Assembly: GCF_020283565.1 (NCBI RefSeq)
Contig: NC_060062.1
Coordinates: forward strand, 19,440,127-19,504,126
DNA: 64,000 nt
Source: Trifolium pratense
Lineage: Eukaryota > Streptophyta > Magnoliopsida > Fabales > Fabaceae
Direction of reading: 5' to 3'
The notes beneath the pieces are model-generated. The model made no database searches. It was not told the DNA's origin and saw only the letters and a list, made by a program, of their open reading frames with translations. Shown here piece by piece: positions 37,501 through 47,863 of the stretch (its first letter is position 1; every line of letters begins with the position of its first letter). A program made the position numbers and the translations under genes.

Positions 37501-38513
37501 CATAAATAAAACAAGCATTACCTGATTAAGCATCCATTTCAAGCCAACTGCAGCCGTGCACTCGTTTTTGGAAGCACTACTAACCCAATCTAGATTATAA
37601 ATTGTGTCCAAAGTCTCTGTTATTGTCGTCATATTACTCCTTCTAACCTTAACCGAAAAGATTTCACCATTTGAGCTTATGTTCGGATGACTATTTAAAA
37701 AAGTCTCGAACCATCCACTCCCCGATCTCTGCATCGACAAAATAGTAAAATACCGCACCGGGTGGCAACTGCATTCCTCCCTATCAAACAAACAATGACG
37801 CGCAATCAGTAAAGTTCCGAAAGATTTAGAAACAAAATCACTTATTCTACTCTTAAAATCTATAAATCATCACCTGCTGTAAGTTTTGGGATTCGGATAA
37901 TGCACATAAGGAATCTCCCAAGGTTCAATCTTAGGTTCAGGACAAGGCTTTTGAACAACCTTAATATCTAGAAAACCAATTTTGTTACCAGTGTTTATTT
38001 GCTTCAAACAAATAGAACATATATACACACCACAAACCATTGCAAATGCTAACACAACCAACCTCCAAACCAACGTGGAATTCTTCAAACCCTTCACAAG
38101 TAAAACATCCTGTAACAACAGTGTAACCATTAACTACAACATTATTAAAAAAGATTTATTATTGACTAATTAATTAATTAATTAACTAATTAACTAATAT
38201 CCTAATAAAAGCATCAACTTGTTTGATCCATAACCTGAATAACATTGAATAGATTAACCCCACAGAATCTAAATGTACAGGAAAGTCACAAATCAAAAGA
38301 CACTATAACAAACCAATCAACCTTAAAAAAAACAAAAAAAATTCATTTGGGTTATTTTAACAAACCAGATCGGACAATTTCACGTGACAACCCATGAAAA
38401 AACAAAATCAAAAACAGAATCTTTCATCTAAGATAAATAAGAAACAACAACATGGTACAGAAGGAAAGTGAAAAAAAACTAACCTTTGTGAAGGTAGGGA
38501 GATCATCGGCCAT
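31046..38513 (-). CDS. Membrane-anchored P-loop sulfotransferase (NodH-like)
   Basis: Six exons on the minus strand: 38513-38484, 38109-37874, 37780-37522, 32808-32629, 31472-31317 and 31219-31046. All introns are GT-AG; the joined frame is 344 residues. A short N-terminus is followed by one hydrophobic segment (about 23-45), so a type II signal-anchor, Golgi-type protein is likely. The 5' PAPS site is SMQRSGSGW (104-112), replacing the usual Lys-containing loop with an Arg-containing one. The 3' phosphate site is [10 protein letters not shown] (200-209). These match plant P-loop proteins annotated as sulfotransferase or nodulation protein H-like. The acceptor substrate is unknown. Intron 3 is 4.7 kb and intron 4 is 1.2 kb, both enlarged by transposons. 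No frame damage is seen, so the gene is probably functional. Confidence 0.87.
31626..32275 (+). pseudogene. LINE ORF2 C-terminal remnant in sulfotransferase intron 4
   Basis: Plus-strand fragments read [31 protein letters not shown], then in another frame [26 protein letters not shown] and [16 protein letters not shown]. This ordered set is the C-terminal end of the reverse-transcriptase ORF of a common plant LINE. The 3' end GGGGATAAGGCTTGTTGTTG also fits. At least one frameshift (about 31955-31975) and stops upstream break it. It is antisense to the host gene and lies fully within the intron. Confidence 0.75.
33085..33308 (-). mobile_element. SINE with 17-bp target duplication in sulfotransferase intron 3
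   Basis: The insert 33102-33291 has a minus-strand B box GGGTTCGATCCC and a T-run at its left end (poly-A on minus). It is bounded by identical 17-bp repeats CACATTAATTAGCTTTG (33085-33101 and 33292-33308). The Helitron starts just 2 bp further right. Confidence 0.8.
33311..34647 (+). mobile_element. Non-autonomous Helitron, 1337 bp, in sulfotransferase intron 3
   Basis: It begins TCTATATATATAATTCC after a host A (33310). It ends with the hairpin CCCGTGCATTGCACGGG, nine bases (TAAGGGT plus spacer) and CTAG before a host T (34648). The 5' end (CTAACCCTAATCCAC, AGACCAAT) resembles the 5' end of the minus-strand Helitron at 2706. A second 5'-end-like copy, TCCTATATATATGAATC, lies inside at 34362. 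A shorter element may therefore be nested here, or the 5' end was duplicated. No helicase remnant is visible. Confidence 0.75.
34508..34561. repeat. (ATT)n microsatellite
   Basis: About 16 ATT/TTA units with one interruption (ATGATT), within the Helitron close to its 3' end. A short (ATT)5-6 run also occurs at 33403-33420. Confidence 0.9.
34900..36299 (+). pseudogene. Degenerate chromodomain Ty3/gypsy retrotransposon (integrase end plus 3' LTR)
   Basis: Plus-strand frames show the region before the integrase ([18 protein letters not shown]), a frameshift near 35045, the zinc-binding CDVCQQNK, and an integrase core with [23 protein letters not shown] and [13 protein letters not shown]. Just after [13 protein letters not shown] the frame jumps directly to a chromodomain-like end ([17 protein letters not shown]). 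The rest of the integrase is therefore deleted. The gag, protease, reverse transcriptase and 5' LTR are missing. A purine-rich GGTGGGGAG precedes the LTR. The element lies in intron 3 of the sulfotransferase gene, opposite to it in direction. It is inactive. Confidence 0.75.
35735..36299 (+). mobile_element. 3' LTR of the gypsy relic
   Basis: It runs from TGTTAGTAGGCC, just after the polypurine tract and integrase stop, to TTCCTATCA: TG...CA ends, 565 bp. A matching 5' LTR is not in the window, so the target duplication cannot be checked. Confidence 0.6.
36377..36524. mobile_element. Small MITE with AAGCACGGACAC ends
   Basis: The left end AAGCACGGACACTGAC and the right end GTGTCCGTGCTT are inverted complements. 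The interior has a GTGTCGGTGTCCGACACCG palindrome. It lies in sulfotransferase intron 3. Mutator-like affinity is a guess. Confidence 0.6.
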
Positions 38514-41500
38514 TGTTGATAAGCTGAAATCAAAAGGAATACGGATGAAAAGACATTTTTTTTTGGGTACCCTTTTGGAAAATGGATTATTGAAAAGCTA
38601 TTTTTTCAACTCTCATTGCTGAAACATGCAACAACTTAGGATAATAATATTAATTAATAAAATTAAAGGAAAAGAAAAAGGGATTGGATTGTTGATTGAT
38701 TATGGGGTGTGTGTGTAGCACTGAGCTTTTTTCTTTTTCTTGTATATTTTATTGTAAAGGTTTTTTTAAAAAAAAAAAAAATTGTATTTGATTTTTTTGG
38801 TATGGTGGAGAATGAAATGATGAAGAGTTTAGAAGATAGTGGGTAAGTACTAATCTGATCTTAACTATTTTTAGACCGTTGTTGTTATTTTTCTGATAAT
38901 GAATGAATGAATACAGAAATAAACAAATTGTTAGATTTATCTCGTAACTCGGACGCACGCACCTGGCAAGTACACAAATCTCATGTTAGAAGAGGGAGAC
39001 CGAATCAAAACGACATCGTCATTGTGTTGAATTGGGTATTTATATTTTAAGATTTAAAAAATATTATTTTGACAACAAAAAAAAAATGAAGTTTTCAAAG
39101 GGTTTGTATTTTGATTTTTTTTTGTCACGGGCTAAAAATGTCATCTTAAAAATGTTCGAAGTTTATAACTCTTACGATAAAATATGATGTTTCTACCAAC
39201 TGTTAATACGTCCTTAAAATGAATTGTTTGGGATAATTGGTCGGGAGTAGTTGGCTGCCTTAAAATGAATTGTTTGGAAGAACTCTAGTTCTATTGCCGG
39301 TGGTTGGAACAAATTTTTTGTCATTTTTTTCTTACCTCGCAACCGAACTCGTTGAACTCTGACCTTCCCTAAAAATCAAAGGGTTAAAAAAAATAAAAAA
39401 TAAAAAAAATAATGAGTCAAGTAAATAAAATCAAAAAATAAAAAATATATCAGCAAATCGTACATAAAAACAAACATTGAATCTTTGTAGGAAAAAGAAA
39501 AGAAAAACAATGAAACTCTAATTACGTTGTATGAAAATAAGCGATTGGAGAAGAAAAAAATAACAAAAAATCATACTACTCAAGTCGACTAAGTTAGTGT
39601 AAAACTAAAAAGAAAATATACAATTAATCATAGCAATATCACTTTCTTTTTTTTTGACACCCACAGCAATATCACTTACTTTGCAGCATTTTCTGTAAGC
39701 TGATAAGTTGAAGAACTTCGACGGCAGAATAGGATTTTGGAGAGTCTCATAAAATTTCAAGGGTTTATGTAAGATTATTGAATTAGGGAATAATATTCAT
39801 ATTTTCAATTAAAATATTTCACAAAATATAAACTCTTAAATATTAACAGACATTTTATTAGTCGTGAAAAAACATTTCAAGTATCAACAGATTTTGTTAC
39901 TTAAAATAAAACTTGATTTGATTGTCTTAATTGAATATTATAAAATTTGTTTATATTTTATAAAAATTTTAATTGAATATTTGATTCGATTGCACAAGAT
40001 TTTTTTTTGTTGTTGTTATTGTTGGCGATAGATACTAAGTTATACTAGGAGATTGAAGTGTAACATTTATTTGTCATAATTTGTTTAAGAAATTTCTTGA
40101 AATTTCAATCCAATCCACTTTTTTTGTTAGATGGTTTAATGACTACAAATTTCATCTTAAAAAATGAATAAGTGAGTTGAGTTGATAAAAAAAAATTATA
40201 TCATAAAAATATAGGGAAAAATATAATGTCATGTGAGTTGAGTTTAGTTAACAGAAAAATTGCATTATATATGTAGAAGTCGAGGTTTGAATTCCGATCA
40301 TCCCAATTTTTGGTTACTAGACTATTTAAAAAAAGAAATAGGATAAAAATATGCCGTCCAATTTTGAAAGCAGAAATGACCATAAATTTAAAAACACTTA
40401 TAAAAATATTTATATTCATCTCTATTTAAAGATATTAGCAAAACTCAATTTTGGTACAATTTTTTATTATGAAAAAATGTTGACAATTTATCATCGTTAG
40501 GTGGTCCAATGGTGATGGACACTGAACTTGATAGGAAAAAAACACAATTAATCTTTTGGAACTGCAATTGAGATAAAATTCGAACTACTTGATGTCATAA
40601 TTAACCTCTAAACTAAATTACACGGTCCGGTGGGCCAATACATAAAAAAAAATGTTGAGAATTTTATAGATTTTGTACCCACGTTATGGTTGCAGTCTTG
40701 CCGTCTGATAGGATTTATTTAATTAAAAGGAAACATTAGTCAGCATGGTATTTGCTTCCAGACATATTGAAAATTAGTTATCCAATAATATACAAGTTGA
40801 AGGTAAAAGGAAGATTTTCTTGTATGTAAGTTACAAGAAAAGAGAAGATTTTATTGTTTTATCACATATGATATGAACACGTATGGTAAGGTATCACCTT
40901 ATCAGAATGTGTAGCGTGAGCTTAATATGAATCAAGATACTCTTTATTTTATTTATGATTAGTTGATTTATTGATGATTGATGCAAGACTAGATTAGACA
41001 TTCAGTATGATATAGAAAAATGATACTCTATTTTTTTATTTCTTCATTTTTACCAAAATACAAGATGTAGGAAAAAATTGTAAAAAGAAAAAAAAAAGAT
41101 GTAGGAAAAAAAATCAGGAACACCGACCAAAATACAAAGCTACAAACAAAAACAAAAAACGAGTTTTTCTTTTGCCATCTTACCAATTTTCTTACGCACT
41201 CTACAAAATTATCAAAATACTCCCTCTCCGTTAATTAAGTAGCGGACGTTATAAAAATGAAAAATTAAAGGAAAAACACTCTCATTTAAGTGGTGGAAAA
41301 GTAAAATTAAAAACTAAGGGAAGGTGGTAGATGTAAAAAATTCTCTGACAAAAAGCAGGAAAAACAAAGCAGAAGAGTCCAATTACAAGACAAAAATATA
41401 CAGAGCCCAAAACAACAACTTAGAAAAAGCAAATGGATCGCACTCAAACTAAAAAATTAGAAAAATTTCTCAATATCTCTTGTATTTTTATTTTTGCCCT

Positions 41501-42389
41501 TGTATAAATAATTTGGTTTTTGTTAACCAAATTTTTTTTGTCTTGAAAAGAAAATTGATTTTTGTTTACCGAATTTTTTCTGAATTTGCACCAAGAAAAA
41601 ATTCGATTTCTGCGAACAAATTTTTTCTGTAAGGACAAAATTGGAATTTCGGGAATTGGAAGAAAATTTATCAAAAGTTACTACACATCATCAACCTTTT
41701 TTTTTTTATGTTAATCTAAATTTCATTTGGCATGGTTTAATCTTAAAACATTGTGAATGGGTTTTCTTTTGCGTTTTTATTGATTTTGATTTTGATTAAT
41801 TGGTTTGGAGTCCTTTTTTTTTTTTTTGACAAAGGTTTGGAGTGTGTTATAATGGAATTGTTTGGAAAGTTGATAAAAATATAAATGATAGAAAATTTTT
41901 TGGTGTGGATATTTCATAATATCAACAATACTCTTGACTCTTTTTTTTTAGCAACAAAATTTTTATTAACAAACTCACCGTAACATAAGACATGCCTTTT
42001 GTTTGCAAAAATCTTTCATTAATAAACTCACCATAATATAAGACATTTTTTTTGACATACGTTTGCATAACAGGAATGCGCCCTGTCTTGCCGCTAGTTT
42101 TCAATAAAAATATATATTTTAAAAATAAGATTATTTAATGCGGCTTGCCGCATAAGTATTTTTTAATAAAAAATGATTTTTTTTATATATGTGCGTTATA
42201 AAAAATAAAGGCCAAATATAGAGAAAAAAAAAGACAAATATTAAAAATAAATAAAATAAAAAACCTCTAATAATTTATTTTTATTTTATATTACACAAAC
42301 TATTTTTTTATAATAAGAACCTCAATAAATTATTTTCTATAAATAAATTAGATCAATACATAAGCTAGATAGAGAAAAAATTTCTAATA
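38514..42389. other. Intergenic region upstream of the sulfotransferase gene
   Basis: The first ~300 bp should contain the promoter and leader of the leftward gene; no clear TATA site is seen. The rest is AT-rich with poly-A/T runs and no gene. It holds a SINE (40498-40653). At about 41505-41640 there are three degenerate copies of a ~50-bp unit around GATTTTTGTTTACCGAATTT. Confidence 0.45.
40498..40653 (+). mobile_element. Diverged SINE, same family as 14110-14275
   Basis: It has the same order of blocks: GGTGGTCCAATGGTGATGG, GAACTTGATAGG, AACTACTTGATG, AACTAAATTACACGGTCCGG, TGGGCCAATAC and poly-A. The B box is degraded. Confidence 0.5.
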
Positions 42390-42680
42390 ATTTTTTGCAT
42401 TAGAAATTCACTCCATGAGTTAAGAATCATGAAATCATAGAGATGAAGATCATATTCATAAGCAATATAGAGTGTATTAGAGTACTCACGATCAAGATAC
42501 TCATAAGAATTCATATTGAATAAATATAAATTGATAAAAGAATGAGTATAATGTACGATGAAATGACTTATATATAGATCTACTTAGAGTAACTAACTCT
42601 CTAACTAACTTTCTAATCTCCTAATCAACTTGATAACCCATCAACTAACTCCAATTGATGAACTAATTATATTCTTAACA
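42390..42680 (-). mobile_element. Probable copia-type LTR, minus orientation
   Basis: On the minus strand a purine tract TTGAGTTGAGGGATGA (42681-42696) is followed directly by TGTTAAGAATATAATTAG, the usual arrangement of a polypurine tract and 3' LTR start. A TATATA site (about 42570, TTATATATAG on plus) lies inside. The far boundary is uncertain. Confidence 0.5.
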
Positions 42681-43600
42681 TCATCCCTCAACTCAACATT
42701 GCAAAATTTAACAATTTGAGTTTGAATTACAAAGCTAGAACCAAACAAAGAAACAAAACATTGAATTTTTGGCTTGTAAAACCTTCCTATAGTCTGCCGC
42801 AAGTGAGCTTCCAATTGGACTTAAACCTTTAAACAAACACCAGAACCAATTCTTGCAAAAACTTGAATAAAGGCCAAACTCAAACAACTTGTTAAAACCA
42901 AAGTAATCAATCACACAACCATTTCTAGAATGGATCCAAAATTTGAAAGGTAATCAATCACACAACCATTTCTAGAATGAAGATCCAAAATTTGAAAATC
43001 AAAGTCAATTATCATGCCATCAATTACTTCCATGGGAGACTCCACTTCAATACCTCTTGTGCAAATAACCTTGTCTATACCAAATTGCTTTGTATTCAAC
43101 GAATTTTAATAGACCAAAAATGAAAGAAATAGCCATGCCATCTATGGAAAGGTCCAAACAAACAATATAACATCAATGAACTAAAAAGACATTATCTATA
43201 ATTCTGACTATCAATAGAATCAATTAACAATCAACCACATCCAGTGAACTACAAGCGGAACCATTGGAATCCATCATCACAGAGGACCTTTACTAAGTAT
43301 CTTATGAGCATTACAATTTCCAAACTCCATGAATAAACCAAATGTAACAATTCTTAGCAGAATCAATTCAATTAAAACCTCAAGATCAGATGCAATTCAA
43401 CCCATCAAAAAAGATATTTAATTGATTTTCACATACGCAAGAACACAAGCAGTGACAGAAATAACCAATAACAAAATCCGATCCTTCTCTAATGTGAAAA
43501 AGAGCTAATCTGATCCTCAACTTCATCAATGGCTGGATTAGAATTAACAACGAAACTTTTTCAAAAGAATTAACAGCAGAATCTTCATCCTCATCCCTTA
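42681..43600 (-). mobile_element. Decayed internal region next to the copia-type LTR
   Basis: It would be the 3' internal part of the same minus-strand element, but no gag or pol motif is readable. A 62-codon open frame at 42911-43099 is unrecognised. A 47-bp unit beginning GTAATCAATCACACAACC is directly repeated at 42903 and 42950, with a 2-bp difference in the middle. Confidence 0.3.
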
Positions 43601-44055
43601 AGGGCCCGTTTGGCGTAGCTTTTTTTTCTCTTCTTTTTACTTAAAAGTAAGAAGTCAGGCTAAACAACAATTTCTAAAAGCTATAGTAAAAAAAAAAAAC
43701 AGTTTCTATATTTTAGAAAAAATAATAATATATTATCAAAGAGGAGGGATCCGTTGACTCAAGGAGTAAGTCTCTGTTGACTTACTCCGCTTAATAACTC
43801 GATATCGACATTATATTTTTTCAATCCAACCGTTGAATTCAAAGTTCCCATTGAGTAGATCAACTCCACAAATTTTTATAAAAATTCAAAAAATGTAGTT
43901 ATGTATTCAGACTATTGAAATTCAACGATTTTTTTAAAAGTTTGTCGTACGCTCAATTGAAGTTATCATAAAAAGTATCAAACAGTTTTGAATTTTTAGT
44001 ATCGCTCCCGACCCTGAATATAAAATATAATATCCCTATTACAATATCTCTATTA
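43601..44055. other. Intergenic, fragments of MITE ends
   Basis: At 43601 TTAAGGGCCCGTTTGGC looks like a Tourist (PIF/Harbinger) left end, and at 43743 GGAGGGATCCGTTGAC resembles another element end. No matching right ends are found, so both are partial. No gene is seen. Confidence 0.3.
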
Positions 44056-44442
44056 GGGTCTGTTTGGTTCGAAATAGAAGGAGGGGAGGGGAGGGAAGGG
44101 GAGGAATTTTAATGGAGGGGAGGGGAAGTGAGGGGAGGGGAGGATAATATTTACGTTTGGTTCAAAAGAGGGGGAGGGGAGGGGAGGTGAGAGATTTTTA
44201 CTAAATATGTGTTTGGTTCACATGGGGAGGGGAGGGATTCTAAAATTAATTTATTTTTTTATCCTTGTCATCTTTACAAAATCTCAACATTTTAAAATTA
44301 TTCAGTATTCACTACATAAACAATTAAATATGAAAACTCAATAACCGAAAACTCCAGAAATAATCAAATGCAAAATTCTAACAAAATTTTTTATGTTCAA
44401 AAATATTAGAGCACTTCTAAAATATAATGTGTAGAATATGAA

Positions 44443-45030
44443 AATATGTATAGGGATGGCAATTTGACCCATACCCAGTGGCCACCCGCAAAAATTACCC
44501 ATAACGGGTAGGGTAAAAACCCGCATTTTGGGTACGGACACGGGTATGGGTAATTACCCGCAAAAATGAACGGGTATGGGTGCGGGTACGGGTACCTTAG
44601 TACCCACCCCGCCCCATACCCACATAATGTATATATATTTATTTTATAATAAGATATGTATATCAATTTAAAAAAAATACAACAACTATTAAACTATTAC
44701 ACATTTTTAATAAAAATGTTTATTTATAATATAATACAAACACAATGTGAATATGGTAACAAATAAATGAACTTTAACATGAGATTGATAAAGTTTTTGT
44801 TTATAATTTTTATGAGTCGACATTAAAATCTTTAAAAAAAAATAATTATATTAAAATGATATGATATTTTATAATCAATCGATTTATTTTTAGCAAAAAT
44901 GCGGGTAACGGGTACGGGTATGGGTACTTAGGTACCCATAGGGTATGGGGACGGGGGCAAAGGTTGTTACCCACGCGGGTATGGGGATGGGTATTATAGT
45001 ACCCTACCCATTGCCATCCCTAAATATGTA
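44443..45030. mobile_element. hAT-type MITE with exact 8-bp target duplication
   Basis: The element 44451-45022 begins TAGGGATGGCAA and ends TTGCCATCCCTA, a perfect 12-bp inverted repeat. AATATGTA flanks both sides (44443-44450, 45023-45030). The arms are full of GGGTA/TACCC words (GGGTACGGGTATGGGTA-like), which create misleading Tyr-Pro open frames. The core is AT-rich. It is nested in the PIF-like element. Confidence 0.9.
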
Positions 45031-45074
45031 TAAAACAATTTATTGATAGTTAATTTTCCTAAAAAAACTTGTTG

Positions 45075-45162
<88 letters not shown>

Positions 45163-45233
45163 GTATAAAACAATTTATTGATAGTTAATTTTCCTAAAAA
45201 AACTTGTTGATAGTTTATATATATATATATATA
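45022..45233. repeat. Duplicated 60-bp unit around a long (TA)n run
   Basis: AAATATGTATAAAACAATTT through CTTGTTGATAGTTTATATA occurs at about 45022-45082 and again at 45157-45222. About 75 bp of pure TA repeat lies between them and another TA run follows the second copy. Unequal exchange or replication slippage is the likely origin. Confidence 0.85.
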
Positions 45234-45632
45234 GGGGAGGGATCAAATTACACTGGTGTAACATTTGAGTAATGTTACACCGCTCAATAACGCTTTAACG
45301 AATACAAATTTTACAAAATCCACCGTTTGATTGAAAGTTTATATCGTATAGATCATCTATGTTAGAATTTATAAAAATCCAAAATTGTTTGATATGTTAT
45401 TGAGACCGATCAAGATTCACGGTATTCAATAAAAACAAATAAACCGTCAATCTTGATCTTCCTCGATAACATATCAAACGATTTTAGATTTTTGTAAAAC
45501 TTAACAAAGATGATCTATATGATATTAATTTTCAATCAAACGGTGGATTTTGTAAAATTTGTATTCGTTAAAGCGTTATTGAGCGGTGTAACATTACTTA
45601 AATGTTACACCGGTGTAATTTGATCCCTCCCC
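45234..45632. mobile_element. 399-bp foldback MITE inside (TA)n
   Basis: The left end GGGGAGGGATCAAATTACAC and the right end its complement. The two arms stay complementary over most of the element (GGTGTAACAT, CTCAATAACGCTTTAACG, TTTTACAAAATCCACCGTTT recur inverted). A small central loop lies at about 45400-45450. It is flanked by TA repeats. Confidence 0.85.
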
Positions 45633-45657
45633 ATAAATATATATATATATATATATA

Positions 45658-47364
45658 GGGGTTTTCTAACTTAGACCCTAGTTAGGTCTAAGTTAGCAAG
45701 GTGTACCTTTTGAGTTGGACAAAAATACCCATTTTTTTTTTTGAAACAATAGAGCAACTGGGGCATGTATGTAATTTGCATCATAAAAATACCCTTTTTT
45801 TTTTTTTGAAACAATAGAACAACTATTACATTTTTTAAATTTCTTCCAAATTTCGACCTCATTTTACGTGCGAACCGAACGCCGATTTCAAAAACTAATA
45901 CCGGAAACCTTTGTAAAATTGAAAAACGATCAAAATCCATATAAGGAACGTCGAGTTTCGTTGAGTATTGAGGGAGATCGAACCGGGTCAAAAACCGGGT
46001 CGCACGACCCGTTTCTGCATAAAACGGGTGGGAGGGACGATGAACAGTGCGCGTCGCCCAAGCCCACTCTCACCGGCGGCGCGTGGGGGCGCGTGCGGCC
46101 TCAGGGATGCTCTATTGTTTTTTTATTTTTTCATAATAAAATAGTAGATAATATTCTGGAAATTTTGGTATATTTTATGAAATTTTTGGAGACACGAAAC
46201 TATTTTTAGTTAATTAAATGAGTAAAAAGGTAATTAAAAATATTATAATTCCATAAAAAATTTCCAAAATTTTATTTAAAGTACTATGAATTATTTAGAA
46301 CCCTCTTGTGTACCTCACTCTCCCTAGTTCAAGTCATGAAATTATTTTCACAAATTCCGCTGATTATTTAAAACCATTTAACAAATAATAATAATAATTT
46401 CATAGATTTGTACTCTGAAACCAATTGTGTTTTTATTTGTTTCTAATAAAATATTAGATAATATTCTGGAACTTTTGGTATATTTTATGAAATTTTTTGA
46501 GACCTGAAACTATTTTTCGTTAATTAAATGAGATAAAACGGTAATTAAAAACTATTGTTTGCTTCTGAAACCATTTAGCTGGAAGAATGGTTTCAGAGAG
46601 TTATACTGTGAAACCATTCTAGCAGTAAAATGGTTTCAGAAGCAAACAATTAAAAATCAACTCCCCTGAAACCATTCTATCAGTGAAATGGTTTCAAAGT
46701 ACAACGCTCTGAAACCATTGTACCAGCTAAATGGTTTCAGAATGGTTTCAGAAGCAAACAATTAAGAAATTACTCACTGAAACCATTCTACCAGTAAAAT
46801 GGTTTCAGAGAGTTATACTGTGAAACCATTCTACCAGCTAAATGGTTTCACAGTATTATATAAAGATAATTAAAGGTAGTGAAAAATTGAGTTTTTTTTT
46901 TTGTGTCCAAATCAAACGAACCAAGTCTCTATTTGTAGACAAAAAAAAATTATGAATTTTGGTATAAAAATAAAAAAATAAAAAATTAATTTACAACGAA
47001 ATAATTGAGTTTAAAGTATTAAATGAAAAAAAAAACACGCCAACCACCCAGCAGTTGACACGTGTCCTGCTTTTTTAAAATGAAATTTTCTCTCTCCAGG
47101 CGCAGATCTAGTGTGGTGCACGCGCTGGCTTATCATGGAGATGGATGATCTGGACTGTCTGATTGATCCGACAGCCATGATGAGATCATCTCTTGGCCGT
47201 CTGATGGAAATCAACGGTCTGTAACGGTGGTCCTGCGGTAGGCGCGCGACACTGGATCAGCGCCAATATGTTTTTTTTTTAAAAAAAAGAAAGGGTATTT
47301 TTGTCCAACTCAAAAGGTGCACCTTGCTAATTTAGACCCAACTGGGTCTAAATTAGCAGCCCCC
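45658..47364. mobile_element. 1.7-kb element with ~75-bp terminal inverted repeats, inside (TA)n
   Basis: Left end: GGGGTTTTCTAACTTAGACC, then GTTAGCAAGGTGTACC and TGAGTTGGACAAAAATACCC. The right end is the inverted counterpart (GGGGGCTGCTAATTTAGACC on the complement, then the same words). It contains a GC-rich stretch (45940-46110), a weakly repeated AT-rich part with two copies of AATATTCTGGAA...TTTTGGTATATTTTATGAA (about 46150, 46457), and six hairpin units (46567-46849). No transposase is seen. TA repeats flank it, so the target duplication cannot be defined. Confidence 0.8.
46567..46849. repeat. Array of six 28-bp hairpin units
   Basis: Each unit has the arms GAAACCATT and AATGGTTTC around a 10-base centre such as CTACCAGTAA. 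Units begin at 46567 and end at 46849, with spacers that themselves recur (AGAGAGTTATACTGT; AGAAGCAAACAATTAA). The centres alternate between CCAGTAA-like and CCAGCTA-like forms. Confidence 0.9.
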
Positions 47365-47863
47365 TATATATATATATAGTGCAACGAATTAAAAAGTGTT
47401 CATTTTATTATATATAAAAAAAAAAGTATTCATTCCAAAAATGTTGTAGGATAGGTAAAAAATAAAAACAAGTATCTTGTAAAAAAAAGTACATTAAAAC
47501 AAAAAAATAAAAATAGTACATGTAAAAAATAAATACAGGATGTTGGCAACGTAAAAAAAAATGGCAACAAGCAAATAACTTAGTATGATTTAATATAAAT
47601 TTTAAAAGGAAAGTTTTGGTATTTTCAAATAAATATGAGGATAATTATGTCAATGTAATTAAAATTATAATAACTCATCTCTCCTCACCTCCCCTCCAAA
47701 TCCCCCCAATTTGGGGGGAAGCAAAAATTGGTCATTGGAGGGATTTTGCTCACCTCCCCTCCCCTCCTCTCCCCTCATAAAATTTGAACCAAACACAAAA
47801 CATTTAAAATATTCCCTCACCTCCCCTCCCCTTCCCTCCAAAAACCCCGAACCAAACATACCC

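Larger units (their letters stand above)
44056..47863. mobile_element. PIF/Harbinger (Tourist)-like element, 3.8 kb, with nested insertions
   Basis: The left end GGGTCTGTTTGGTTCG and the complement of the right end GGGTATGTTTGGTTCG are inverted repeats. Both continue into long purine-rich blocks of GGAGGGGAGG repeats (44081-44240 and, complementary, 47680-47850). The flanks read TTA on both sides, matching the 3-bp TWA target duplication of PIF/Harbinger elements. No transposase is present. Between the purine-rich arms are at least three other elements and a TA microsatellite, so most of its length is later insertions. Confidence 0.7.

Noticed and set aside
44338..44666. Open frames with repeated Tyr-Pro (YPYPHPYP) content
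   Set aside because: They come from GGGTA-type repeats in the arms of the hAT MITE, a known source of spurious predictions.
45868..46209. 113-residue open frame in the GC-rich part of the 1.7-kb element
   Set aside because: No recognisable motif; it lies inside a non-coding transposon and ends in AT-rich sequence.
46567..46849. CRISPR-like array of short palindromic units
   Set aside because: This is plant nuclear DNA; spacers recur rather than being unique, there are no cas genes, and the array lies in a transposon.
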